Assembly: GCA_012932865.1 (NCBI GenBank) | Contig: SAXG01000003.1 | Coordinates: forward strand, 620,001 to 684,000 | Reading direction: 5' to 3' | Length of the DNA stretch: 64,000 nucleotides | Source: Amylostereum areolatum | Lineage: Eukaryota > Basidiomycota > Agaricomycetes > Russulales > Stereaceae | Shown: positions 10,666-21,310 of the stretch, one piece after another | Numbering within the stretch: position 1 is the stretch's first letter | Layout: each line of letters begins with the position of its first letter | The notes under the pieces: generated by a model | The model's input: only the letters and a program-made list of their open reading frames with translations | The model's database searches: none | What the model was told of the DNA's origin: nothing | Made by a program: the position numbers and the translations under genes

Positions 10666-11750
10666 CTAAATGTCGTCCATCCCAAAGTCGATCTCGACCT
10701 TCTCCCCAGGGTTGAAGGCGGGAAGACCTGCGGAGAGCGGGTTAGATAAATTAGAAATTCCGAGGAAGAACGCACCCAAGTAGGGGCAGCTAGCGCAGCG
10801 GAATGCGTCGCCGAGGAAGCAGCTTCCACAGCTGCTCGTCGCCTTCGGTGCAGACTTCGCCACGCTGATCAGCCTCTCCTTCTCGCTCTGGTGCACCTCG
10901 GACGCGCCCCCGCCCTCGCTCCCGTCGAGCAGCACGACCTTGCTACTCCTGAGCTCCTCCTCCTCCAGCTCCGCCAACCCGCACGTGCACCCCTTGCATG
11001 CCTTCTTCCGGCGAGGCCCGCCCTTCGCCACCGGTTCGCATGCCTGCGGGACGTGCGCGATCCGCCTCGGTCAGCAAGCTCTCCGCGTCGATCGTGCTGG
11101 ACGCGGGCGAGGCAAGGGACCACAGGGCCTTTTTCGATGCTGCACGGGCGGGATCGACGCGCCGGGGCAAGGAAAGGGGTGCGGAGGCGTTGACTTTGGT
11201 TTTCAGGAGGAAGGATGCGCCTGGTGTGTGTGCAGGCTTTTGGGCGATGATGACGCCTTCGGCGGGCATTGCGGAGAGCACGTTGAATCCGGCAAGGGTG
11301 AGTTCGGAGGGCAAAGAGGGGAGGGAGGAGGCGAGGTTAAGGATGTGGAGGGTGCCGAGGGGTGTTAGTCCGTCGAGGAGCTGAGAGAAAAGGCCCTGAT
11401 ATGCGTGGGAAGCAGGGCCTCGTACTCTGAAGAGGAGAGGGAGACGTGGACGGAAGAATAGCTGCCGGAGGAAAGTGTGGCAGCTGTGTGCCAAGTTTGA
11501 GCGAGCGTGAGGATCCTCCCCAGGCCAGACGATCCGGTTAACTCACCTCCATCCAGCAAGCGGTCGAGCATCTGCTTCTCCACCTGCCGTGTTTCCCTCC
11601 AGATCGGTTACAAGTTTTTGGTATTTTCCATCTTGGGCTGTGGAGAGGGAACCGATGGCGAGGGCTGGCCCCTTTGCGGGTACGGCAGGCGACGGGCTTG
11701 GGAAGATCGGACGGGAGAAGGGACAGTGAATCGATTGCGACCGGAGCCAT
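10666..11750 (-). CDS. DRE2: Fe-S cluster assembly protein DRE2/anamorsin (several apparent frameshifts)
   Basis: Dre2 is an electron carrier of the cytosolic Fe-S assembly pathway, working with Tah18. The C-terminal half is unmistakable: [15 protein letters not shown] holds the [2Fe-2S] cysteines and [19 protein letters not shown] the [4Fe-4S] site. It is then spliced (intron about 10724-10768) to [14 protein letters not shown]. Upstream, [20 protein letters not shown] and [18 protein letters not shown] fit the methyltransferase-like N-domain and linker. However, the frame changes near 11052, 11390, 11600 and 11690, several of them in short homopolymers. An intron near 11473-11542 is in good order. 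The gene is normally essential and single copy, so sequence errors are the likeliest cause. A decayed duplicate cannot be excluded. The start ATG is 11748-11750. Confidence 0.82.
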
Positions 11751-12172
11751 GCAGGCAAAGATCTTAGGGGAGGGGAATAAGGAGAATAGATGAGAGCGAG
11801 GATGGAGGATGAAGGAGGAGAAGAAGAAGGGGTGGATTGCTTATAATGACAGCATCGGCCATAACTCTTCGGACCTTGGCTTCCGACCAAGCGCATTGTC
11901 AGCAGCTGCGTTATTCCACAGCCAAGTCCCATCTCCCGTTTTACAAACCACTCTGGCTCGAGTCATCCGCCAATCCAGCGTCCACTTTTATGCATTATGA
12001 CCCATCCAGCGCTCAAGCGCACACATACATATATTATTCCACGTTCCTTATGATAGAAAACACGCCGAAAACTGCAGTAGGAGAAAATGCGATAACAGAG
12101 TAACAGCATCGCGTCACACGCCACCGCCCCAACCAAAAAACCCAGCGTAAAAACCCGTCGTACCTCGAAAGT
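11751..12172. other. Intergenic, DRE2 promoter and forkhead 3' flank
   Basis: This stretch is 422 bp. The start is a GA-rich run (about 11765-11835) upstream of the DRE2 ATG. The remainder shows no coding features. Confidence 0.4.
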
Positions 12173-13583
12173 CTACTGACCGTCCGAAAGCCCCTCGTCC
12201 GAAGGGGGTCCCATATCTGGCGGCACATCCATCAGCTCGTTCGGGCCCAGCGGAGGCATGAGCATCGCCGTGCGAAGCTTGAACAGCATAATGCGGTACC
12301 ACTCCTGGTCGATCCCCGCCTTCTCGTGCTCCGAAGTCACTTCCTGCAGTTGCTGCAGCTCCTTCACCCATGCCAGGTGCCAGTCAACCTGTCCGTTCTC
12401 GTCCACTTCCAGGTCTTCAGGCAACGGCGGGGGCATCGGTGGTGGGAAACGCATCCCTTGTGGCGGCATCATTGGGAAGGGGGGGTCGAATCTATCGTCC
12501 GCGGTCCTTAGTCGAAGAGACATGGCAATATGAGTGAACGAAGGTAAACGTACGGGAAGTGAGGAGGGGGGAAAGGCGGGCCCGGTGGTCCCGGAGGAGA
12601 TCTGCTGACACTTGGGTCGTTCGGGTCCATCGGGTGGAGGCGGGAATGGCGCGTTGGGATCATCGAAAGGAGGTGGTGGTGGTGGTGGGACCTTGACCTT
12701 CGAGGCCCTCGATCCCTTCGATCTCAGGAGATAAGAAGTCTTCTATTTCCTCCTGCTGAGACTGACCGGCCTTGCGCCTTCCCTTTGGTTTCTTCTTTCG
12801 TATGCGATGGACGCCCGTACGCGGGTCTACGTTATCGTTGACGGTCCAATATGAGCCCTTGCCCCGATCCGTGAGCGGTCGCGCGACTTTTTCAAAGCAG
12901 GGATTCAGTGAAAGATTGTGGCGGACGGAGTTCTGAAACCAAGTCGGTCAGTTCTGGAGTTCTGGAGTTCTGGAGATAATAAGAACGACGAGAAGACTGC
13001 GAACGAGCCGGCGCTTAACATCACGGGATGCCGCGTACTGCAACCTCATTCGTCGGCCGAGGAACGACTCCGGGTGGCCCACGGAAAGTGAAAGGGGTCA
13101 AAAGGCTCACCTTCCAGCCAGCAGGAGCGGTGCGGAAATAAGGAAACTGCAAAGACATCAAGCATTGAGCCACTGAACGCAAGCACGAAACACGAGGCCC
13201 GACGCACGCGACTTTCGATGGCATAGTAAATGTCCTCCAGAAGCAGCTTCTGGTTCGGGGATCCCTTGATAGCATAGCTGCCGAACGACGAAGACGGGGA
13301 GGATGAGGTTCAGAGCGCGATAGACAAACAAAGGCGCGAAGGGTGCCCACCGAATGAGGGTCGAGTACGGGTAGAAGGGCTTGCTCCCTGGCGGACCATC
13401 GCGCAGAGAGTCGAGGTTGAGGGGAAGGCCGCCGGAGAGATCGTTGGGGCCATCTGGATAGTAAGAGGCGGGTTCCGGTTGAATCTGGCCCTCGGGATGG
13501 AGAGTCGGCACATGCTGGTGCTGGAGTTGGGATTGGTCGAGCATATTCAGGCTGGTGGGTATGATGGGGGGCGGATGGGCCAT
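12173..13583 (-). CDS. Forkhead-box transcription factor
   Basis: This is a nuclear DNA-binding protein with one forkhead (winged-helix) domain. After a Pro/Gln-rich start ([12 protein letters not shown]), the domain runs [60 protein letters not shown] and KGSYWTVN, across three well-formed introns. [11 protein letters not shown] is the recognition helix. A basic run ([14 protein letters not shown]) follows and may be the nuclear signal. The rest is Pro-rich ([15 protein letters not shown], then [17 protein letters not shown]). The last exon contains [16 protein letters not shown] and ends at the stop 12173-12175. Two single-base frame slips appear near 12715 and 12633 in GGG/CCC runs. I cannot assign it to a specific Fkh/Hcm1/Sep1 orthologue. 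Confidence 0.85.
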
Positions 13584-14226
13584 GATCGCGAAAAGATGGA
13601 GCGCGAGAGGAGAGGGGGAGGGAGACGGGCGAGGAGCGCGGCGAAGACGTTCGAGCTGGCCGGGTTGGAAGAAGTTGGAATTGGAATGCTTATGTCAGGG
13701 GGGGACCGTGCGAAAGCGAGCGTTGAAGCCGCGCGAATGGATCGCGGAGAAGAGAGCGGCGCAGGCCATGGCGAACGCGAACGACGACGACGACGACGGG
13801 GACGATGAGGGACGGGGCGGACGACGTTGATGGGAGCGGTGAGCCGAAGGGGGAACGTGGTTTGTTTGTCGCCGCTATACACGTCCAAATGGCTGAAGAC
13901 AGGATAAAACAGTCCACAGCAGAGAGTCAACACGCACAAAGCCAAACAGTGCCCGCCCCCCCCCCTCGCTGTCGCCCCGCCCCGCTCTCCGCCTCCTCCG
14001 TCCCCGCCTCGCTTCCCGCCTCCTGTGTTCTCCTTCAGCCGTAACCCTCTCCAATATAATCCGCTTTCCCCGTTCTTGCTCGATGCCAACTCTGATTTGG
14101 TCCTGGGCTATCGAGAAGCCATCTGGTCGTCCATACTCAAACTGGACCGCTAATCGAAAGTCTATCGGCTCGCCGTGTATATAACCCTGACCTCTCCAGA
14201 ATCCCTCTGGCATCTAGCACTTTGCC
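13584..14226. other. Divergent intergenic region, forkhead gene / HHCC protein
   Basis: This stretch is 643 bp between the two divergent ATGs. It includes a (GAC)n run near 13785-13805 and a C-rich run near 13950. No conserved frame is seen. It probably contains both promoters. Confidence 0.4.
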
Positions 14227-15447
14227 ATGCCCCGGACACAGCAGGACCTCTCCGCAGCGCGATCCTCCACCATCATCCTCAGATACGAGGATCGCAGCCT
14301 CCTCATCAAACGCGATCCCTGCTACTCGGTAACCCTTCCTCTCCCTAACCCCCCGCCCCCGCCCTCATCCCCGTCCGCATCTTTGCAGAAAGCGATCCGC
14401 GACATCCAGCTAGCCCTTCGCCGCTCCTTCGCCGGCGTCCCCTCCAGCCGAATAACGCTCCACGCCAAAGTGACGGGTTACGGCAACGAGGAGCACGAGA
14501 TCACCGCGCCCGTCTGGCCGGACGTCGTCTCTCATCTGCACCACATCACCGTGAACGTCCACCGTAAGCGTCCCCCGAGCGCCCGCGCTCTCCAACGATC
14601 GTCGCACTTCGTACTCACGCGCTCCCTCATCCAAAAGGCGCCCCCGAGTCGAAATCCGGTACGCTCTCATCCGATCTCGAGGTCGCGCGCGACCGCTCAT
14701 CGCAGCGTAATCGTAGGTCTCGACGAGTTGGATGTGATCGACATCGACGACGACGACGACGGGGACGCATCGGGTCCTCGGCGCGCACCGCAGAAAACCC
14801 CAACCAAGCCGCAGAAATCCACCGCGTCGACCGCCCACAGCAAAGAAGGACCATCGTCATCGTGCACCACCGCCACCGCCACCGTCCCATCCACATCCAC
14901 ATCCACATCCTCGCGACCTCCCCCCGCAAAGCCAGAAAAGTCCGAAGCCGCCCCGAGCGCGTCCCGCAAAAAGGTACTCGCATTCGACACCTCGAACCCG
15001 TACCCCGACCTCGCGCTCCACTCCGAGATCGAAAAGGCCTACCTCGCCCAGCGACAGCGCTCCCGGACGCGCGTCTACCCCTGGGTGACGCCCCCCAAGC
15101 GCCTCCACCCGCTCGTCCGCGCCTTCCTCCAAGACCCGCACCCCCCCGCGGTCCCCCCGGACCTCGACGCGGACGACAGCAAGGCGCTCGCCTGGGCCCG
15201 CCGCCACCACGCCCAGCTCAAAGTCGACGGCCGCATGCTCGTCACGCCCGGGCGCGAGCTCCTCGCCGCCCTGCTCGACGCGCACGGCACGCACCGCGGG
15301 ATCCAGGCGACGTACGCCGCGGTGGGCAGGAAGTGCGTCGGGATTCCGCTCGACTTCGTCAGCCTGTGGGTGCGGAGCTGCCCCAGCTGCCGCAAGCGCT
15401 GCACGAACAAACGAGCGGCTCAGGTGAACGGACCTCGCTATGCGTAA
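14227..15447 (+). CDS. Unknown protein with integrase-like HHCC zinc motif
   Basis: I do not recognise this gene. The start MPRTQQDLSAARSSTIILRY is followed by a 60-nt in-frame stretch (14329-14388) with good intron borders, then AIRDIQLALRRSFAGVPSSR and EEHEITAPVWPDVVSHLHHI. A second intron near 14563-14636 is likely, but its join changes frame, so one slip may be present. The middle is a low-complexity linker (DVIDIDDDDDGD, Ser/Thr/Pro-rich). The C-terminal 150 residues look folded: VLAFDTSNPYPDLALHSEIE, RVYPWVTPPKRLHPLVRAFL, then DAHGTHRGIQ ... WVRSCPSCRK. The H-x2-H..C-x2-C pattern resembles the zinc-binding N-domain of retroviral-type integrases. A domesticated fragment is possible but unproven. 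Confidence 0.7.
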   Translation: MPRTQQDLSAARSSTIILRYEDRSLLIKRDPCYSVTLPLPNPPPPPSSPSASLQKAIRDIQLALRRSFAGVPSSRITLHAKVTGYGNEEHEITAPVWPDVVSHLHHITVNVHRKRPPSARALQRSSHFVLTRSLIQKAPPSRNPVRSHPISRSRATAHRSVIVGLDELDVIDIDDDDDGDASGPRRAPQKTPTKPQKSTASTAHSKEGPSSSCTTATATVPSTSTSTSSRPPPAKPEKSEAAPSASRKKVLAFDTSNPYPDLALHSEIEKAYLAQRQRSRTRVYPWVTPPKRLHPLVRAFLQDPHPPAVPPDLDADDSKALAWARRHHAQLKVDGRMLVTPGRELLAALLDAHGTHRGIQATYAAVGRKCVGIPLDFVSLWVRSCPSCRKRCTNKRAAQVNGPRYA

Positions 15448-15977
15448 AACCAACCGGGAAGCGATCAGACGGGCGATGGCGAGGACGGGATACAAGGTGC
15501 AACGAAAACTGCGTTCTTTTCTTTCGGCGGGGTGTGTTATTAGTACAGTGATGCGTAGCGTAGCGAACGAAAAAAAAAATGCGACAATATGGACCAGATC
15601 AAGAAAATTCCGAGGGGAACGAAGGGGCGTGAACAAGAGAAATAGGACCCAGGGAGGGACGGGGAAACGTGACGCATGTACAGGGGGGGATAGTGATGGG
15701 CGCGGGCGAGGAGACGGTATCGTACACATACACCGATCGTCGATATAAATCCGATTCATAGCGAAGGAAACTTGTGTGGGGGAAGAGTGGCACTATGCGC
15801 GCGAGCGTCCGTATGCGTGGGGGGAGCATGGAGGTATATGGATGGGCATGGAACATGAACATAGCAAGAAAAAGAGCGCGTGCTCGCGCCCGCCCGCCCG
15901 GCGGGGACAGACCTATCCTTCATCTCCAACAAACGTGAAGCCAACGGCCTTCGTCGTCCGGGCGCGTCGCACCACGA
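15448..15977. other. Convergent 3' flanks
   Basis: This stretch is 530 bp between two convergent stops. It contains a run of ten A at about 15570-15579 and AT-rich stretches, as expected for 3' UTRs. No gene is seen. Confidence 0.45.
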
Positions 15978-18785
15978 TCATACGTGCATATCGTCGTCGA
16001 ACCCGTCGAACCCGTTCTTCCGCGAATACCGTCCGGCGTGGTGCTCGTCGTCCTCGGCCTCGTCGTCCGTCGTCGGCTCCGGCGCGTCCACGTCGTCGTC
16101 CACCGCCTGCTCGTCCGTGAGCCGCCCCGCGGCCTGCGCGATCACGCTCTCGCCCTCGTACGTAAACCCGCGGAAGTTCTCCTGCACGCTGTTCGTCAGC
16201 GGCGGACTGCCGGACCCGCCCCCGCGTTTCTTCGCCTTGTCGATGCTGATCCCCTGCGTGTCCACGCGCGGACGCTCCTTGTCCGCCGCCGGCGGTGGGC
16301 GGTCGCTCCCGAGCGGCCCTTGGGGAGTGTACATCGAGCCGGACACCGAGGCAGAGACCCAGTCCCCGGACGGATCGTCGTCGTCGAGGTTGCTGACGCC
16401 GGTCAGCACAGAGTCGGAGATGTCTGCGGACGTGAACTCGGGGTCGAAGTAAGCGGTGGACTCGTCCGACTCGACGACCGGCTTGAACGGTGGCGTGACC
16501 TGCTTCAACGTGAGCGCGGTCCAATCGATGGTCTTGAAGAACGGGTGCTCCTTGAGCTCGGCCGCGTCCCGCTGGGCCCCGAGTCGGTGCTTCGGGTTCC
16601 GGTTGAGCAGCTGGATGGCGATGTCAGCACGGTTTCCTCCAGGGATGCGCGAAAACCGAGACTCACCGCCTTGACGAACTGCTTGCCATCCTCGTTGATG
16701 ACGCCCCGCGGGAAACGGATCTTCCCGAAACAGATGTTTTTGTACATCTGCTGGGTGTCCTCGGCGTAGAACGGGCTCCAGCCACAGCACATCTCGAACA
16801 GGAGAACGCCGAGAGACCAGAAATCGACGAGCTTGGAGTAGCCGTGCTCGTCGAGAAGGACCTCGGGCGCGAGGTACTCCGTCGTACCGCAAAAGGTGTT
16901 CGTCAGTTCGTCGGATCGCAGATCGGGCTTCGAGAGTCCAAAGTCGCAGAGCGCAACGTGGCCCGTCGCGTCGAGCAGGATGTTCTCCGGTTTGAGGTCG
17001 CTGAAGAAGCCATCAAGGTGTCAAACCCCACGGGATCGAGAAGCAAGAGGGCAGCGGATCAAAGGAACGTACCGATACACGATGTCATACTTGTGCAAGT
17101 GTTCGAGCGCCAACACGAGCTCCGCGATGTAAAACCGCGCGCGCTCCTCGCTGAACCGAGTCTCCTTCTGGAGATGCCAGAAAAGCTCGCCTCCGCTCTT
17201 GAAATCGGTGACGAGGTAAAGATCGGCGTCGGTCTGGAAGCTGAATTTGAGACCGATGAGGAAGGGGGAGTCGAGGGAGCGTTGGAGGATCTTGCGCTCG
17301 CCGATGGTGTGCGCGACCTCCTTCTTGGCGATGATTTCCTTCTTGGAGAGGACCTTCATGGCGTATATGCGCTTGGTATCCTTCTTGCGGACCTGGAACA
17401 CGCGGCCAAAGGTCCCGCGGCCGATGAGCTTGAGGAACTCGAAGTCCCGCGGGGTAAGCGCACGCTTGGACTGCATACAGACATCAAGGGTGAGGAAGGG
17501 GCGAGGGACGGGCGGACTGCGAGCGGGGGGAGGCGCACTTTATACTGTTCGAACGTGATCTGGAAGCGGATCTCGCCGGTCACGACCTCGTTCTCGATGG
17601 GCTTCAATCTATACGAAGAGCGGGGTCAGAGGGAAGGCCAGGAGAGGAGTTGCGGTGGTGAAACAGACTTGAACCACTGATCGACGGTGTGGTCGTGGAC
17701 GAGGATGGGTTTGTACTGGACGGTTCCTAGGTAAGGCTGTTCCTCTTGGGAACGGTCGTAGACGTTGAAAGCGATGGTGGACCTCTCGGAGGTGACGTCG
17801 CTGTTCCGGAGCAAGATGAGGATGGATGTCCGAGCGTCAAAGAGGGAAGGATTACTCACAAGGAAACCTCGTGTTTCCACACCGGATTATGGGCCGACAT
17901 GCGGCCTAGGAGGCCGTTGGCCGTGGCGGGGGGAGGGGGAGGGGCGGATCCGGAGCCTGTTTTGCGATGGCCTGAGAAGGAGGAGTGGGTGCTGGAAGAG
18001 GAGGAGGTGCTGGAAGCGGCGGAGGCATTCTTGACGCGAAGGGCTTGGTCCTGGGCGGCGGCTTTGTTGCCGATGGCGCCGAGGGCGTTGATCGCGTTGG
18101 AGGAGGAGGTGCGGGAGAGGTTTGTGGGGACGCCCTTGACCTCCTTGTCGAACTCGTCTGTGGGATCTCTGCTGACGAACTCGTTGTTTTCGAAGACGAC
18201 GACGACGTAGGGACGGGCGGCGAGGGATCGGACGTTGAGGCCTCTGGCGGCGATGAGTTTGACGTGGATCTGGCCCTTGGAGGAGGCGGGGCCGTTGTTG
18301 GGGTTGGGGTTGGCGGTAGATTGGCGGGAAAGGGGAGGACGGGTGGGAGGAGGGGGAGCGAAATGTGGGATGGTTACTGGAGGAATTGGAGAAGAAGGAT
18401 TGGGTGGAGGGGGCATTGAGAAGTTAAAATCGGGGGCATGGAGGGAAAGGGAGGTGGTGGGGAGGGCTGCGGCGAAAGAGGCAGCGTTTGTCATGGACGG
18501 AGGAGAGCCGGGGGGAAGGGGCGTAAGCTCAGGTCCATTCACGGACGACGGAAGGACGGAGATGGACTGGGACGATTTGGCGGTGGAATTCGCGAGGAGG
18601 TGGTGGTGGTAAGCGTGCGCTCCGGGTGTCTGAGGTTCGGCGGTGGTGGCGGTACTGGTGGGGTTAGTGGCGGGCGGGAGATGATCGAACGGATTGCGTT
18701 CGTCGCGGTGGGAAGAGTGGGAGCCGGCCTTGGGCGTGAGCTGGTCGACGAACGAGGGCCAACTGAGTTTGAGCATGGGGGGCAT
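15978..18785 (-). CDS. SCH9: SCH9-type AGC protein kinase (C2 domain + kinase)
   Basis: Sch9 is the fungal S6-kinase-like effector of TORC1, controlling growth, ribosome synthesis and stress entry. After a Pro/Ser-rich N-terminus comes a C2 domain (GQIHVKLIAARGLNVRSL, then STIAFNVYDRSQEEQPYLG). The kinase follows: GRGTFGRVFQ, YAMKVLSKKEI (catalytic Lys), YRDLKPENILLD, LCDFGLSKPD and the activation loop TNTFCGTTEYLAPE. The AGC tail has STAYFDPEFTSADISDS and, near the end, the hydrophobic motif FRGFTY, the expected TORC1 site. Five or more introns join in phase (for example 16617-16674, 16999-17072, 17472-17542 and 17804-17862). The start is the ATG at 18783-18785. The gene sits about 7 kb from RIM15, a kinase in the same pathway. 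Confidence 0.94.
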
Positions 18786-18837
18786 CGAGGGGGGAAAAGA
18801 GGGGACGAGGGGAATATCGGGGCTCTCTCTAAATTAT

Positions 18838-19451
18838 CTATCTGGCCGTTCCATCTACTCCACTCCTCTGCCCTGCGTCATAAGCACCCCCGACCCGCTC
18901 CCTCTCCGCCCGCATCCTCTCTTGCGCCCATCCCATCCCCTCCATCGTCGCTCCCATCAGCAGCCCCAACAGCCCCGTGCGGCACGCCGCCTTCGCTGGC
19001 AATCGATCTGCCCGTCCGTCAGCCCTCAAGCCATATCCACCACAAGTTCACATCACTCACACATCGCAGAGAACACCGCCGCCGTCCCCAACCCCGCCCC
19101 CACCTCGCTCACTTCCCCCCACCCCGCCCGCCTCATCCCCTCCTCGATCGTCACCCACCCCAGCGCCGTGAACCCCAGCTTCCCCCCGTCCGCACCCGCA
19201 CCCCGCAGCCCCCCCAGTATCATCCGGTAGTTCTTCGTCTTCCAATAAAAGTACCACCCCTGCACCGTCTTCGGCGGCCGGTGCGCGTTCTCCGCCAGGA
19301 ATCGCATCCCCGCCTCTCGCGAGCCCCGCACCCCCCCTATCGCCGTTCCCAGCAGCATCGCCGACCCTGGAACCACGTAGAACCGCGGCGGTACGTCCAC
19401 ATGGATCGTGTAGGGCCCGTTGGGCTTCGGTTCGTCGTCTGAACCAGACAT
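18838..19451 (-). CDS. Tim17/Tim22/Tim23-like mitochondrial membrane protein
   Basis: This is a small protein of a conserved fungal family that resembles Tim17/22/23-type membrane proteins. It starts MSGSDDEPKPNGPYTIHVDV and has Gly-rich hydrophobic stretches (VPGSAMLLGTAIGGVRGSR, LGFTALGWVTIEEGMR, VGAGLGTAAVFSAM), then RLPAKAACRTGLLGLLMGA. The core FLAENAHRPPKTVQGWYFY is highly characteristic of the family. One intron (about 19007-19068) joins FSAM to YRLPAK through a split Tyr codon. The assignment to the Tim17 superfamily rests on the Gly-rich helices and my memory of the family, not on an alignment. Its stop lies only 52 bp upstream of the SCH9 ATG, so the SCH9 promoter may overlap this gene. 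Confidence 0.75.
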
Positions 19452-19811
19452 GGATGACGCGCCACCCGTCGTCCCGTCCCCCACCCTGCCCATTCAACCC
19501 CCAACCAGATTAGATTAGATCTCCCTGCTTCCTCTGAATCTTCGGCTATCTCCGACGCCAAGCACCCACCGACGATTCAAACAACGCGGGGAGGGTGGGT
19601 GTATTAATGGACTACGCTAGACGCTATGACTAGTAAAGCTCGAGTAGGGTTCTAATAGAACGAACCTGGTGTATGTGCAATGAACCCCGGTGTAGTAAAC
19701 GGGTCCGCGTGCAGAGCGAGAGAAAAAACAGGTGACTCCGGGGGGAAACGACAAAGAAACAACGTGGGTCCCAAGGACGATCGATCCGACAAGCTACGCA
19801 CTGCGCCGCCC
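19452..19811. other. Intergenic, Tim-like promoter and AIM32-like 3' flank
   Basis: This stretch is 360 bp. An in-frame ATG at 19491-19493 could extend the Tim-like protein by 14 residues. Nothing else is seen. Confidence 0.4.
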
Positions 19812-21310
19812 CTACCAATCGTTCAGCTTTTTGCAGTCAGGCCGTGCCAGATTCACCCCCCCTCGAAGCAACGGCGGCAGGATTCGTCCCCCCAGGATCG
19901 TCGTCTGCACGATCGGTTCCACTTCGTGCGTCGACACGCGCCCGTACCACACCCCAGCGCCCTGGGGCATATAAATCTGCGTCCGACGCCATCGTCAGCG
20001 CCCCCCCTCAAGCGTCTCTAACGAATAAAAAATGCCGCTCACAATCACGTTCCCCGCGTACTTGTGGCCGCCTATGTGGGAGGTTTTCAGGATGAGCGCC
20101 CTTTTCGGAAGATGCTCGTCCACCTCCTGCAGCCGTCGGAGCATCTCCGCCTCCTTGTCCTCTTCCTCGTAGTTGAACTCTTCCAGCGACGGTCCCTCGG
20201 GATCGTCCATCTGCGTGTGCACGTCCCACCCTTCCCGGTGCAGCGCGTGGGTAAACGCTTCACACCCGCACAATGGCCCACGGAGATCCGTAAGCGATGG
20301 TGCGATGATACGGCAGAATGGGGGATAACGCACCGTGCTCGAGCTTGGGAGCCACCACCGCGCATCGCACGTCACGGCGCCTGTGGGAACCTGTGAGACC
20401 CAAAAAGCATCAGATACGGACGCGGGGGGACGCCATGGGACGGCCAAGCCCTATCTGATAGACCGAAACGGGACACCCACAGATGAGGATGACACACGAG
20501 TACGGGATGATCCACGATTTCAGCGCGCTCTCCCCAGGACCGGCACCCATCCGCGGCACGGACGGGTTCACCGAGTTGCCCCAGAGATCCTGCGCGCCCT
20601 CGAGCGACCGCGGCACGTCCATCACCACCTTGTAATCCGGAAACACGAGCACCGTCTCGCGCTTGGGGTCGTGCGAGAGCGTGTGGTGGCTGCCGTTCAA
20701 AATCGACACCTTCCGCGTCTCGTTGTCCTTGAAGATGCCGACGACGGGCGAGGGAAGCGCGGGCAGGAAGGCCTTTTCGAGGTCTCGGAGCTCCTTCACG
20801 CCCGAGAGGGGCGTCCCGGGTGTCGACGTGCCCGGGGTAGCGTTGTTCTGGGCGGCGCCCTCGACGGCGACGAGGTATGCGGCCAGCGTGTCACTGACCT
20901 CGGTGACGGAGCGCTCCCAGTCGGATTTCCCCGTGGAGATGACGACCTGGCATCGAGGAGGAGGGACAGGAGGTCGGTCAATGATGGTACTTAAATGGAA
21001 GAGGGGCGGGCGCAATGGACGATGCGGAAGGTGGGTTTATCAGATAACTGGGAGTGACGCGCACCTGTCTGCGATAGGGCTTCACAGAGCCCAACATCTC
21101 CGAAGTGGTGTCTATCATCGACACTATCTTTTTCGGATATGCGGGGGAGAAAGGGGGTACGCGCCGACCATCTTCGCAGGGGTTGGGGCAGTTTCTGCAG
21201 TCGGCGAAGGACACGGGCACGCCGGCGGCTTCTAGGGGGGTTAGAACCTCGACTGGGTCTTCGAGACGAGGACCGAGGAGGATGGCGGAGAGGGATTTGA
21301 GGCCGAACAT
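19812..21310 (-). CDS. AIM32: AIM32-like thioredoxin-fold [2Fe-2S] protein (sucrase/ferredoxin-like)
   Basis: This protein belongs to the Aim32/sucrase-ferredoxin-like family of thioredoxin-fold Fe-S proteins, which in yeast act in mitochondrial redox and protein-import quality control. Features seen are an N-terminal Cys cluster (FADCRNCPNPCEDG), ISTGKSDWERSVTEVSDTLA, a central NGSHHTLS..VLVFPDYKVV, and the C-terminal cluster-binding segment SHRRRDVRCAVVAPKLE with ILKTSHIGGHKYAGNVI (Cys/His ligands). It ends with GVWYGRVSTHEVEPIV and LGGRILPPLLRGG. Four introns join in phase (near 20948-21063, 20384-20478, 20274-20340 and 19976-20040). The start ATG is 21308-21310 and the stop 19812-19814. 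Localisation is inferred from yeast. Confidence 0.87.

Noticed and set aside
13785..13805. (GAC)n run as a coding poly-Asp exon
   Set aside because: It lies in the divergent intergenic region with no splice sites linking it to either neighbour.
15984..16769. 261-codon plus-strand frame
   Set aside because: It is antisense to the SCH9 C-terminal exons. The SCH9 frame shows clear kinase tail motifs, and this one is an effect of GC-rich codons.
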